NCBI RefSeq assembly: GCF_025362505.1
Contig: NZ_JANYGG010000080.1
Span: forward strand, 1-45,413
Length of the DNA: 45,413 nt
DNA from: Sphingomonas sp.
GTDB taxonomy: Bacteria; Pseudomonadota; Alphaproteobacteria; Sphingomonadales; Sphingomonadaceae
Direction: 5' to 3'
Position 1 is the stretch's first letter. Every line of letters begins with the position of its first letter. The position numbers were made by a program, and so were the translations under genes. The notes below the pieces were generated by a model, which saw only the letters and a program-made list of their open reading frames with translations, had not been told where the DNA came from and made no database searches. This document shows positions 31,792-40,489 of this stretch, one piece after another.

Positions 31792-33183
31792 TCACCCAAC
31801 TTCTTTTTCGGTCAGGCTCTGAGTGAATTTCCCTGCGATATGGCCCAGCGTCATTGCAGATGCGAGGCCCGCACCGGGCAAATAACCCGATGCTCCACGA
31901 CCGCTGATCCCGCGCGCAGCGCCGCCACCGGCGAACAGATTGGGGAAGGGCTGCCCGTGCGCATCGACAACTCGAGCGGCCGCATCGATCGTCAGGCCGC
32001 CTTGAGTGTGGAAGATCGCGCCAGCGACCCGCGCGGCATAAAAGGGAGGCGCAAGCGCGAGACCGGTGAAGGAACGACCCCATGAGTCGGTCTCGCCGAT
32101 GGGGATCGAGGCCAGAGTCACCGCGAGACCGACGGGGTTGATCCCCGCCCGGTCTGCGAGTTCAGCCAAACTCTCCGCATGAATCACCCCGCCGACCTCA
32201 CACAGCTGGACATATTGCGGAAGGTCGAAGCAGTTCGCGTGAATGCGCTGGTCGTAGATCACCCACGAGCGCGATCCCGGCTGGGCAATGACCCGCGCAC
32301 CCTGGCCCGACACATCGTCGAGCTCATTCGAAAAGCGCAAGCCGTCGCGGTTCACCTGGATCCCGCCTTCGATCAGGAAGCGCGGGTTGAGGTCGATTCC
32401 CGCGGGATCGGCGAGCAGGCCAAGCCCCTGGTAAGCATCCATGTCGGCGAGCGCGCCGCCCAGCTCGGCGCCGAGCCGGATGCCGTCGCCCTGATTGCCC
32501 TCCCACCCGAAATAGCGTGCCTCGGCCATGGCGGGGATGAAGCGCTCGATCATGGCATGATTGCCGCCGAACCCGCAGGTGGCGAGGATCAATCGGTCGC
32601 AGCCAATGTCCTCGACCGAACCATCGGGCCGCTCGGTGCGAATGCCCGCCACGGTCCGGTCATCGGCGAACAGGCCGGTCAGCCGGGCGTTGGTAACGAT
32701 CGGGATTTCTGCCCGGTCGCACGCCGCCAGCAGCTGATCGATCAGGTCGGCTCCGCTTCGTCCGGGGGTGACGTGCATCCGCATCCGGCTATGCCCGAAG
32801 GCCGGCGGCCAGTTGGTGTCGAGCGCGATCAGCACGTCGTGACGCTCGCGCAGCCAGTCGATCATTGGACCCGACATCGCGCCCACCGCCCGCGCGACGA
32901 CGGGATCGGCGGTGCCTTTCGTCTTGGCCATGACGTCGGCGAGGAAGATGTCGGCATTGTCCTCGACGCCGTGCCTCGCCTGATCGGCCGAGCCCGCAGC
33001 ACAGAGCGCGCCGAGCGACATGCTGGTGCTTCCGCGCGGCAGCGGGTCGCGCTCGATCACGACGACTTCCTGCCCCGCATCGTGCGCGGCGAGGGCAGCG
33101 ACGAGGCCGCATGCACCGCCGCCGGCGACGAGGGTTGGGACCGAATAGCCGAAGGTCGACTTGGCGGCGGAGAGGATGGTCAT
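31792..33183 (-). CDS. FAD-dependent dehydrogenase (fumarate reductase/ketosteroid dehydrogenase type)
   Basis: A 463-aa flavoprotein. The Rossmann FAD-binding motif VAGGGACGLVAALAAHDAG is at residues ~18-36, with EVVVIERDPLPRGSTSMS following. ATCGFGGN and the C-terminal AGGGAARGISGRGASGYLPGAGLASAMTLG complete the flavin-binding pattern of the fumarate-reductase-like group. Substrate unknown; relatives include 3-ketosteroid and tricarballylate dehydrogenases. Start ATG 33183. It is divergent from the MmgE/PrpD gene and ends ~10-20 bp from the IS remnant. Confidence 0.85.
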   Translation of the reverse strand: MTILSAAKSTFGYSVPTLVAGGGACGLVAALAAHDAGQEVVVIERDPLPRGSTSMSLGALCAAGSADQARHGVEDNADIFLADVMAKTKGTADPVVARAVGAMSGPMIDWLRERHDVLIALDTNWPPAFGHSRMRMHVTPGRSGADLIDQLLAACDRAEIPIVTNARLTGLFADDRTVAGIRTERPDGSVEDIGCDRLILATCGFGGNHAMIERFIPAMAEARYFGWEGNQGDGIRLGAELGGALADMDAYQGLGLLADPAGIDLNPRFLIEGGIQVNRDGLRFSNELDDVSGQGARVIAQPGSRSWVIYDQRIHANCFDLPQYVQLCEVGGVIHAESLAELADRAGINPVGLAVTLASIPIGETDSWGRSFTGLALAPPFYAARVAGAIFHTQGGLTIDAAARVVDAHGQPFPNLFAGGGAARGISGRGASGYLPGAGLASAMTLGHIAGKFTQSLTEKEVG

Positions 33184-33236
33184 CGGGCGCTCCACAAGCG
33201 GAAATTGTTGGGTGGGGCGCGATTGCGCGCGTAGCG

Positions 33237-34625
33237 ATGGGCAGGATCGAGGAGCGCGCGGCCGTGGATGCATCGAACGATATCGCCGACTTTGCCGCAT
33301 CGCTTCGCTGGGCCGCGATCGACGCAGGCGCGCGACGATCGGCGGCGTTGTTCTTCCATGACAGCCTGTGTGTCGGCATTGCGGGAGCCAAGGCGCCGCT
33401 GGCCGACAGCGTGCTGGGCGCCGCGCAAGGCTGGAGCGGGAATGGCGGGGCGTGTATCGTGCTGGGGCGAGAGCAGAGGCTTCCCCCGGCCGAAGCCGCT
33501 TTCGTCAACGCATTCCAGATCCACGCGCAGGAATATGACTGCGTTCATGAGCCGGCGGTGGTTCATCCACTGGCGACGGTGTTGGCCGCTTTGCTCAGCG
33601 ACCTGGGACGCGGCGAGGAGCGGTCCGGCGAAGAGTTGCTGACCGCGCTGACCGTCGGGGTCCAGGTCGCGGTGGCGCTCGGGCTGGCGGCGACGACTCC
33701 GCTGCGCTTCTTCCGGCCGGCGACCGCGGGGATTTTTGGTTCGGTCGCCGCAATCGGCGCGCTGCGCAGGCTCGACGCGGCGACGATCCGCAACGCGCTC
33801 GGCATCGCGCTCGCCTTCACCTCGGGGACGATGCAGGCGCATGTCGAGGGCAAGCCAACGCTGCCGCTCCAGATTGCGCAGGCGGCGCGGTCGGCGGTGC
33901 AGGCGGTCGACCTTGCTGCCGCCGGCTTCCCGGGGCCGATGAGCGCAATCGAGGGGCCGTTCGGCTATCTTTCGCTGTTCGAGGAAGGCCATGATCCGGC
34001 GCGATTGCGGGCGGGGTTGCGGGACGGGTATCGCGTCGCCGAAGTTAGCTGGAAGCCCTTCCCGAGCGGCCGCGCTTCGCATGGCGGGATCGTTGCGGTG
34101 CAGGGTCTTCTCGCACAGGGGCTTGTGGCTAGTGAACTGAAAACACTGACGTATCGAGCGCCGTCGCTGATCGAGCGGCTGGTCGGACGGCCCGCCATGC
34201 CCGACATGACCCCCGCTTACGCGCGGCTGTGTTTCGCGTGGCTGGCGGCGGTCACGGTGACCCACGGGGCGGTGAATCTTGACGATTTTACACCCGAAAA
34301 GCTTGCCGATCCGGTGCTGCTCGCCATTGCCACCAAGGTGCGCGTCGAGGTTGACGACAATCCCGATCCCGCTGCCTTCGTCCCCGCTACTGCCGTGGCG
34401 ATCTGCATCGACGGCCGTGAGGTTCGGGAGGTCGTCGATGCCCAGCTCGGCTCGCCCGCCTGGCCACTCAGCTATGAACAGCATCTCGCCAAGGCACGCG
34501 GCTGCCTCGCGTTCGCTGGGATGGAGGATCATCATGACGCGCTAGCGGCGCTGGTCGATGCGCTCCCCGACACCGCCGATGTCGCAGGCCCCCTCAATGC
34601 GGTTCTTCGCCGCCCGAAACGTTGA
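33237..34625 (+). CDS. MmgE/PrpD-family protein
   Basis: A 462-aa protein of the 2-methylcitrate-dehydratase/iminodisuccinate-epimerase fold. The pattern is visible: FFHDSLCVGIAGAK, HAQEYDCVHEPAVVHPLATVLAALL (residues ~100-125), SGTMQAHVEGKPTLPLQIAQAA and KPFPSGRASHGGI. A GTG at 33264 with GAGGAG upstream is an equally good start; ATG 33237 is used here. The reaction is unknown. It is the first of a set with the divergent FAD dehydrogenase and a convergent SDR, which it overlaps by 32 bp. Confidence 0.87.
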   Translation: MGRIEERAAVDASNDIADFAASLRWAAIDAGARRSAALFFHDSLCVGIAGAKAPLADSVLGAAQGWSGNGGACIVLGREQRLPPAEAAFVNAFQIHAQEYDCVHEPAVVHPLATVLAALLSDLGRGEERSGEELLTALTVGVQVAVALGLAATTPLRFFRPATAGIFGSVAAIGALRRLDAATIRNALGIALAFTSGTMQAHVEGKPTLPLQIAQAARSAVQAVDLAAAGFPGPMSAIEGPFGYLSLFEEGHDPARLRAGLRDGYRVAEVSWKPFPSGRASHGGIVAVQGLLAQGLVASELKTLTYRAPSLIERLVGRPAMPDMTPAYARLCFAWLAAVTVTHGAVNLDDFTPEKLADPVLLAIATKVRVEVDDNPDPAAFVPATAVAICIDGREVREVVDAQLGSPAWPLSYEQHLAKARGCLAFAGMEDHHDALAALVDALPDTADVAGPLNAVLRRPKR

Positions 34626-35427
34626 GGCTCTCTCCGGTGATATAGCGCGCTTCTTCCGACGCGAGGAAGGCGACCGCGTTGGCAGTATCTTCGGGGAGGC
34701 CAGCTCGCCCCATCGGGATCTTGGCGACCATGTCGGCCAGATATTGATCGAGCGAACGCCCGGTCTTGGCCGCGAAATAGTCATTCTGCCACGCGCCAAG
34801 CCCGGTCGTGACATGGTTGGGACAAACGTTGTTGACGGTGATGTCGTGCGCGCCAAGTTCGATCGCCGCCGAGCGGACGAGCCCGACGAGGCCGTGCTTT
34901 GACGAGCAATAGGCCTGTGCGAAGGGAAATCCCGATTTGGCCGCCTGGCTGGCGATGTTGATGATCCGGCCGCCCTTCCCGCGCGCGACCATCTTGGCGG
35001 CCGCAGCCTTCAGCCCGTGGAAGCTGCCCGTCAAATTGACGTCGATCACCGCGCTCCATTCCTCGGGTGACACTTCGAGCAACGGCTTCATGATGTAGCC
35101 GATGCCGGCATTGTTGACCCAGATGTCGAGCCCGCCGTGGGTGTCGGCGGCAAAGGCGGCGAGCGCCTGAACCTCCTTCCACTGGCGGACGTCACATGGG
35201 TAAGCAGACGCCGACCCACCATCGGCAATGATCGCAGCGACGACCTCAGCCATGCCCTCCTCGGCGCCGATCATCGCGCTCGGGGTGAGCTCGTCGACGG
35301 CGCGACCGATATCGGAGATGACGACGTGCGCGCCGTCCTGCGCCAGCCGATGCGCGATCGCCGCGCCGAGACCGCTGCTGCGCCCGGCCCCCGTGACGAC
35401 CGCAATCTTGCCGGCGAGGCGGGTCAC
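34594..35427 (-). CDS. Short-chain dehydrogenase/reductase (SDR)
   Basis: A 277-aa classical SDR: NAD(P)-binding GAGRSSGLGAAIA (residues ~13-25), an Asp after the second strand (VISDIG) favouring NAD, WVNNAGIG, and the catalytic Ser with Tyr-x-x-x-Lys in SQAAKSGFPFAQAYCSSKHG. The C-terminus GESLNVSGGEEPH is typical. Substrate unknown; mycofactocin-type and terpene/steroid-oxidising SDRs are similar. The 4-bp overlap with the HapK-like gene indicates one transcript on the minus strand. Confidence 0.9.
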   Translation of the reverse strand: MTRLAGKIAVVTGAGRSSGLGAAIAHRLAQDGAHVVISDIGRAVDELTPSAMIGAEEGMAEVVAAIIADGGSASAYPCDVRQWKEVQALAAFAADTHGGLDIWVNNAGIGYIMKPLLEVSPEEWSAVIDVNLTGSFHGLKAAAAKMVARGKGGRIINIASQAAKSGFPFAQAYCSSKHGLVGLVRSAAIELGAHDITVNNVCPNHVTTGLGAWQNDYFAAKTGRSLDQYLADMVAKIPMGRAGLPEDTANAVAFLASEEARYITGESLNVSGGEEPH

Positions 35428-35723
35428 AGTGCTTCGGTGGTCACGAAGGTCGCGTCGGCGATCTTGCCGAACTCGGCGGCGATGGCCTGCATCTCGGGCG
35501 TCGCGACGTCTGCCTGAAAGCGGTCCATGTCGGCGACGTCGATGATCTCGATATAGGCATAGGGCGGGTCGCCGCCGCCGAGCAGCCCGGTCGAGCGATA
35601 CACGTCGAAGCCCGCGATCGAGGGCAGCGCCCGCACCGTCGGCAGGTCGCTGTCATGCGCCCATTGCTCATAGTCGGCGGCCGTGACGCCGGGCTTCAGA
35701 TTGAACAGCACGATGATCCGCAT
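35424..35723 (-). CDS. HapK/EthD-like alpha-beta barrel protein (99 aa)
   Basis: A small ferredoxin-like fold protein: RIIVLFNLKPGVTAADYEQWA at the start, then DLPTVRALPSIAGFDVYRSTGLLGG and YIEIIDVADMDRFQADVATPEM. This is the REDY/HapK pattern, related to dimeric alpha-beta barrel (EthD) proteins. Such proteins act as cyclase-, mono-oxygenase- or binding-type subunits in several catabolic or antibiotic pathways. Its role here is inferred only from company: SDR downstream, MFS upstream. Confidence 0.8.
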   Translation of the reverse strand: MRIIVLFNLKPGVTAADYEQWAHDSDLPTVRALPSIAGFDVYRSTGLLGGGDPPYAYIEIIDVADMDRFQADVATPEMQAIAAEFGKIADATFVTTEAL

Positions 35724-35724
35724 G

Positions 35725-36981
35725 TCAGTGAACCTCCGAAGAGCGAAGCGATGGGAGCAGGAGCGCGAACAGCGCGGCGCCGACCAGCGCGGGAGTGACG
35801 ACGGCGCTGAATGCCCACGCCCAGCCGGCTTTCGCGACCACGAACGGGACGATCAGCGGGAACAGCGCGAACCCGAGGCTGAGCGGGGCTGAGGCGCAGG
35901 CCCCGAGCGCGGTTGCACGAAGCTCGATCGGAAAGACCTCGGCGACTAGCACGGGCAGCACCGCCATCGCGCCATAGAAGAACATTGCCATCACCGCGAA
36001 CCAGGCGAAGTCGCTGGTGCGGCCGTGCGAAACCCACAGCAGCGCGAGCAACGCCGCCGCGCCGAGCAAGCACCACAAGGCGAAGACGTTGCGCCGGGTG
36101 AAGACATATTCGCCAAGCGCAGCTGCCAACAGATAGCCGATCACCGCGACCCCGTTCGACAGGCCGACCAGCGTCGCCGCGTCGGCCTGGCTATAGCCAC
36201 GCTCGGTAGTGAAGAAGGTCGGGAAGAAGAAGGCCGAGCCCGCATAGGCGCCGCCAAACAGGAAGAATACGACGAAGCTGGCCCAGAAATGAAGCCGGTG
36301 CTTAGGCCCGAGCAACGTGCGCAGTCCGCCGGATGCGGAGGCCTCCGTCGCGGTCCGCGAAACGGCTGCGACGGGTTGGGCATCTGGAACGCGACGGAGG
36401 AACAGCCACACGACCAGTGCCATCGGCGGGACGATGAAGGCCGCGAAACAGGCCGCGCGCCATCCGCTCGACGCCAGCAAGGGCGCGACCATCAGCGAAG
36501 CGAGCAGCCACCCCAGCGGATAGCCGCATTGCAGCGCGCCCATCGCCATCCCGCGCAGCCGCGCCGGGGCAGCTGTCAGGACCATTGCGTTGATCACCGG
36601 CGATAGCGCTGCCCCGAAACTGAAGCCAAGCACGCGCAGCAGCGTGACCATCGCAATGCTGGTCGCAAAGCCCATCAGTCCGACGAACAGCGCCGATAGC
36701 CCGAGCAGCACCGGCAGGATCAGGCGTGGCCCATAGCGATCGGCGGCCAGCCCCGCCGGGACCACCGCCACCGCCGCCGCGACGAACGACAGTGACAGGA
36801 TAATGCCGGCGGTTTCGGGTCCGCGCTGGAACTCCCCGAGGAGCCCGGGGAGCGCATAGCCGAACAGCGACTGGTCGAGATTGCTGAGCGTCCAGGCGGC
36901 AAGGCCGATCAGGAAAAGGGTCAAAGCCGCGCGCCGGGCCGGGGACGAAGGCGATCCCGCGGTCAGCGCGCCAGCGGTCAC
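35725..36981 (-). CDS. MFS transporter
   Basis: A 418-aa, 12-TM major facilitator. The MFS loop 2-3 motif is GLAADRYGPRL (residues ~72-82), TM1 contains SNLDQSLFGYALP, and the second half begins HFWASFVVFFLFGGAYAG. The TM1 DQ pattern is like aromatic-acid/MHS-type permeases, so the substrate may be an organic acid or aromatic compound. The GTG start at 36981 overlaps the upstream small gene (GTGA). The gap to the HapK-like gene is 1 bp. Confidence 0.9.
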   Translation of the reverse strand: MTAGALTAGSPSSPARRAALTLFLIGLAAWTLSNLDQSLFGYALPGLLGEFQRGPETAGIILSLSFVAAAVAVVPAGLAADRYGPRLILPVLLGLSALFVGLMGFATSIAMVTLLRVLGFSFGAALSPVINAMVLTAAPARLRGMAMGALQCGYPLGWLLASLMVAPLLASSGWRAACFAAFIVPPMALVVWLFLRRVPDAQPVAAVSRTATEASASGGLRTLLGPKHRLHFWASFVVFFLFGGAYAGSAFFFPTFFTTERGYSQADAATLVGLSNGVAVIGYLLAAALGEYVFTRRNVFALWCLLGAAALLALLWVSHGRTSDFAWFAVMAMFFYGAMAVLPVLVAEVFPIELRATALGACASAPLSLGFALFPLIVPFVVAKAGWAWAFSAVVTPALVGAALFALLLPSLRSSEVH

Positions 36982-37292
36982 GCGGGGGTCGCCCGCTGTT
37001 CGCGAAGCGGCGTCAGGACTCGATTGATATAGTCGGTCAGTGCCGCCTCGCGCTCCCCATCGACCGCGGGGTCGCCGGACAGTTCGTCGAGCTCGGCGCG
37101 GGAGGCGATCCCCTTGCGCTCGATCAGGCTGATCAGGTCGGCGACCAGTTCGGTTTGAACCCACAGTTCAGACGCCAGGTTGAGCACCACGGGCACGAAG
37201 CGGTCCATCGCCGGGTCGCTGAAGAATACGGGCCGCCCGTCGGGACCGTAGATCGACGGCAATTCCTCGGACGGGCGCGGCGGCTCGCTCAT
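36978..37292 (-). CDS. Small helical protein of unknown function (104 aa)
   Basis: The start at ATG 37292 overlaps the methyltransferase stop (ATGA) and its stop overlaps the MFS start (GTGA), so translation is coupled at both ends. The product contains PVVLNLASELWVQTELVADLISLIERKG and SRAELDELSGD, and reads as a two-helix, acidic protein. No family recognised. Its place between methyltransferase and transporter suggests an accessory subunit. Confidence 0.75.
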   Translation of the reverse strand: MSEPPRPSEELPSIYGPDGRPVFFSDPAMDRFVPVVLNLASELWVQTELVADLISLIERKGIASRAELDELSGDPAVDGEREAALTDYINRVLTPLREQRATPA

Positions 37293-38485
37293 GCCGCTTT
37301 CCACGCTCCAAAGCCGAACCATTGCACACCCTCGGCAAGGCGACCGGTCTTGCCGTCCTCGATTGCACCCGGACCGCGCGCGGCGGCGGCGGCGGCGGCG
37401 GCGGCGACCGCGTCGGCGCCGTAGATGCCGATGCTGGGAACGACGAACTGGAGATAGTCGGCCTCGGCGAACCCGCCCGCGCGGCACAGGTCTCGCGGTT
37501 CCTGGTCGCGGAAGCCCTTGTAGAAGGGCTCCTCGTTATAGAAGCAGTCCCAGTCGAGGTAGAACCCGTCGAACGGCGCGACCTGGCTGTTCGGCGGAAG
37601 CTCCATGTTGAGCAGCAGGCCACCCGGGCGAAGCAGGCGATGCGCTTCCTTGAAGAAGGCCGCGCGGGTCTTTGCCGACAGTTCGTGGAGGAACATCGAG
37701 GTGAAGACGAGGTCGAAGTTGGCGTCGGGAAAGGCCAGCGCCTCGGCGTTCATCTGGTGGAAGGCGACGTCCTTGCCCTGCAGCTTGGCGCGCGCTGCAC
37801 CGTAGAGCAGTCCTGATGCGGCAACGTCGGTGGCATGGACATCGGCGTCGGGATAGGCCGTCTTCCACGGCAGCGTATTGTGGCCGACGGTGCAGCCCAC
37901 ATCAAGGATTGCAGCGGGCGCGAAATCCGGGAAGGCGCCGCGTACATAGGCCGCCATGGACTGGCCGATGTCGTCGAGGTTCTGGCCCATCAGCCCCATC
38001 GAAAAGACCGTCAGGCCCTGGTCGTACACCGCGCCGGCGGCGAGCGGAAAGTCATCCGCAGCAAGATAGCCGCCTGGCATCAGGTGGACGTCGAGCCCAG
38101 CGACATTCTTCGGGGTGACAAGGTCAGGGTCGAGCCGAACCGCGTCTAGTGCGCCGGTGGCCGCCGCGACGTACTCCAACGCGGCGCGCTCGCGGTTCAC
38201 GACTGGAGTGACGCTGTCCCACACCATCGTCTGCGCGCGGACGCGGCAAGCACTGTAGACCTTGAAGGCAGGGTCGGCGCGCATTGCCTTGTGGACTTCA
38301 CTGCTCGAGGCAGGCGCGCGGCCATGTTTCTTTTGGAACTCCGGCGCGACGCGCGTGTCGTAGGCGGCGCGCAAGTCGCCGGCGAGGTCGTTGAGGATGA
38401 ATGAGCGAAACCCCGAGACGAACCGCCCACGCGCAATATCTCCGGCCTGATGACGTGGGCGCATCGCGTGTTGGAGGTGAAGCAT
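37289..38485 (-). CDS. SAM-dependent methyltransferase with N-terminal extension (398 aa)
   Basis: A class I methyltransferase domain at residues ~185-320: AILDVGCTVGHNT (193-203, SAM-binding motif I), VHATDVAASGLL (motif II Asp), FTSMFLHEL and LRPGGLLLNMELP. About 185 residues of unassigned, mainly helical N-terminus precede it (RSFILNDLAGDLRAAYDTRVAPEF), and a run of nine alanines lies in the C-terminal part (GCC/GCG microsatellite at ~37,378-37,406). First gene of the minus-strand operon; start ATG 38485. Substrate unknown, possibly a steroid- or aromatic-type acid. Confidence 0.85.
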   Translation of the reverse strand: MLHLQHAMRPRHQAGDIARGRFVSGFRSFILNDLAGDLRAAYDTRVAPEFQKKHGRAPASSSEVHKAMRADPAFKVYSACRVRAQTMVWDSVTPVVNRERAALEYVAAATGALDAVRLDPDLVTPKNVAGLDVHLMPGGYLAADDFPLAAGAVYDQGLTVFSMGLMGQNLDDIGQSMAAYVRGAFPDFAPAAILDVGCTVGHNTLPWKTAYPDADVHATDVAASGLLYGAARAKLQGKDVAFHQMNAEALAFPDANFDLVFTSMFLHELSAKTRAAFFKEAHRLLRPGGLLLNMELPPNSQVAPFDGFYLDWDCFYNEEPFYKGFRDQEPRDLCRAGGFAEADYLQFVVPSIGIYGADAVAAAAAAAAARGPGAIEDGKTGRLAEGVQWFGFGAWKAA

Positions 38486-38566
38486 GAGCGACTTCCTTTC
38501 CGTACTTGGCGTCGATTGCCCCGCTTGACGACCGGGGATTTGAGCGACAAAAACAGACTAACCTCG

Positions 38567-38581
38567 CTTCTATCGCGGAAG
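38567..38581. promoter_or_regulatory. Candidate LysR-type operator CTTC-N7-GAAG
   Basis: The inverted pair CTTC (38567-38570) and GAAG (38578-38581) lies in the divergent gap between the methyltransferase operon and lysR, 23 bp upstream of the regulator start. It contains a T-N11-A arrangement as used by LysR-type regulators. Short dyads occur by chance, so this is a weak call. Confidence 0.35.
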
Positions 38582-38603
38582 AAACAAATATGCTGGATAT
38601 GTC

Positions 38604-39557
38604 TTGCACGACATTGAACTGACCCAGCTTCGCCGCTTCGTCGCGGTGGTCGAGCAGGGTAGCTTCATCGAGGCCGCCGCAAAGCTCAACCTGACCCAGC
38701 AGGCGCTCAGCAGTTCGATCGCGCGAATGGAGGAGATGGCAGGGGTTCGCTTCCTCGATCGCAAGCGCGGCGGCAAGCAGAGCCTGACGGTCTTCGGTCG
38801 GCTGCTCTTGGCGCGAGCGCGGACTCAGATCGGGCTCGCCGAGCGGATGATATCCGAAATCGAGTTGCTGCGAGACGCGCGTGGCGGATCGATCACTATC
38901 GGTATCGGAGAGACCATGACCGGGCGCCATGTCGCAACTGCGATCCGGCGGTACCATCGCCAGCAGCCCGACGTGCAGATCCGCATTGCAGAAGGCTATA
39001 CTGAATCGATGATCGACCTGTTGATCGCGGGAGAGTTCGACTTCATTGTCGGCGGGCCGAGCCATGATCCCGAGCATGCGGAACTGCTCGATTTCCATCA
39101 CTTGTTCGAAATCAGCGACGTCCTGGTCGTGCGCGGGTCGCATCCGCTGGCCGGTGCGCGCGAACTTGCGTTGCGCGACTTGCAGGACTTCACCTGGATG
39201 ATGCCTGCCTTTCGCGGCGACATTTACGAGGCGATCCAGGTCGCTCACATGCGCGCCAAGTTGCCGCCGCCCAAACGCATCATCCGCAGCGATGCGGTCG
39301 TCGTCGGGTCATGGCTGTGCCTCGACGATGATTACATTCTGACGGTGTCACCGGACATGGTCAGTCCGCTGATCCACCTTGGCGGGCTGGTCACGCTCGA
39401 TCTCAGCGAGACGACCATCCTGCGCCATGCGTGCCTGATCACGCGGCGCGACATAAGGTTGTCGCCCGCCGCGCACCGTATGACCGAGGAAATCATCTTC
39501 GAGGCGGAGCGCACCTATGGCATCAATCCGGCGCCGACTCGGCGGGCTTACGCATGA
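38604..39557 (+). CDS. LysR-family transcription regulator
   Basis: A 317-aa LysR-type regulator. The HTH is at residues ~4-62 (DIELTQLRRFVAVVEQGSFIEAAAKLNLTQQALSSSIARME), followed by the effector domain (residues ~90-300) with GGPSHDPEHAELLDFHHLFEISDVLVV. No in-frame ATG exists upstream, so TTG 38604 is the start. Its position divergent to the methyltransferase/MFS/SDR operon suggests it controls that operon. It overlaps the VOC gene by 4 bp. Confidence 0.9.
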   Translation: MHDIELTQLRRFVAVVEQGSFIEAAAKLNLTQQALSSSIARMEEMAGVRFLDRKRGGKQSLTVFGRLLLARARTQIGLAERMISEIELLRDARGGSITIGIGETMTGRHVATAIRRYHRQQPDVQIRIAEGYTESMIDLLIAGEFDFIVGGPSHDPEHAELLDFHHLFEISDVLVVRGSHPLAGARELALRDLQDFTWMMPAFRGDIYEAIQVAHMRAKLPPPKRIIRSDAVVVGSWLCLDDDYILTVSPDMVSPLIHLGGLVTLDLSETTILRHACLITRRDIRLSPAAHRMTEEIIFEAERTYGINPAPTRRAYA

Positions 39558-40396
39558 GCAGGATCGAAGCACTCGCCGGCGTGACGATTGTGGTGCCCGA
39601 TCTCCAAGCCGCGATCGCCGCCTATCGCGACTGGCTCGGCTATGTCCCGGGACGAGTGGCAGTCGTCGGCGACGCGTTGGCCGCGCAGTGGGGCGCACCG
39701 GGTGCTGCCGCGGCGCGCACCGTGACCCTTTGCCCGGAGAGTGGGGAGACGCGGTTCATCAGGCTGGTCGAAGGGCAGGCCGACCCGGGCTACCAACCGC
39801 TCACGAGCCTCGGCTGGATCGCGGCCGAGATCATCGTCCAGGATGTCGATGCATTGGCCGAACGGCTTGGCGCCGAAGCCTGTCCGTTCAAGATCATCGG
39901 CCCGCCCGCGGTGCTCGATTTCGAATTCACGGACCAGATCAAGGCGATGCAGGTTGTCGGACCTGGTGGCGAGACCCTCTACCTGACCGAAGTCGGCGCG
40001 CCGATCCCGGGGTTCGACTTGCCGGCGGCAGAAAGCTTCGTCGGAGCGCTGTTTATCATGGTTTTGGGCGCGCGCGACATTGCGGACGCCGCCACCCACT
40101 ATGCCTCGCCCCGCCATCCGCTCGGGCCCGTGTTCGAAGCGCGAATCGAAGTTCTGTCGACAGCCTTCGATATGCCGACATCGCACCGTTACCGTCTTGC
40201 CACCGTGGCCTTTGGCGAATCGACCTTGATCGAAATTGACGCCTTCCCGCCGCACGCGCCGATCCGCGCCCTCTCAACAGTGGGAATGCCTAGCGGCATC
40301 GCCGTGGTCAGCTTTTTAGGGGTCAGCCCGCAGTCGCGCATGACAGGCACGGCCGGAGAGTGGTTTGAAATAATTGCAAATCCGCCGGTTAGATAG
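39554..40396 (+). CDS. VOC-family (glyoxalase-like) protein, 280 aa
   Basis: A two-module vicinal-oxygen-chelate protein: IEALAGVTIVVPDLQAAIAAYRDWLGY at the N-terminus and a second similar fold from about residue 150. Metal-ligand positions are not unambiguous, so it could be a dioxygenase, an isomerase or a non-enzymatic binding form. Translation is coupled to lysR (ATGA). A TonB receptor gene follows on the same strand after 93 bp. Together the genes suggest a pathway for an imported aromatic or terpenoid-type compound. Confidence 0.8.
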   Translation: MSRIEALAGVTIVVPDLQAAIAAYRDWLGYVPGRVAVVGDALAAQWGAPGAAAARTVTLCPESGETRFIRLVEGQADPGYQPLTSLGWIAAEIIVQDVDALAERLGAEACPFKIIGPPAVLDFEFTDQIKAMQVVGPGGETLYLTEVGAPIPGFDLPAAESFVGALFIMVLGARDIADAATHYASPRHPLGPVFEARIEVLSTAFDMPTSHRYRLATVAFGESTLIEIDAFPPHAPIRALSTVGMPSGIAVVSFLGVSPQSRMTGTAGEWFEIIANPPVR

Positions 40397-40489
40397 AACA
40401 ACAAAAAACTGTAGGACCTGCGAAAAGAACCCTGTCAGCTTGTATGCCTGAGGAACGGAGCATTCCGACTTAGCAAAGGGGTCTCGGCA

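Noticed and set aside
33111-33236. Upstream extension of the MmgE/PrpD gene
   Set aside because: It would overlap the FAD dehydrogenase coding region and its residues are Arg-rich antisense-type composition.
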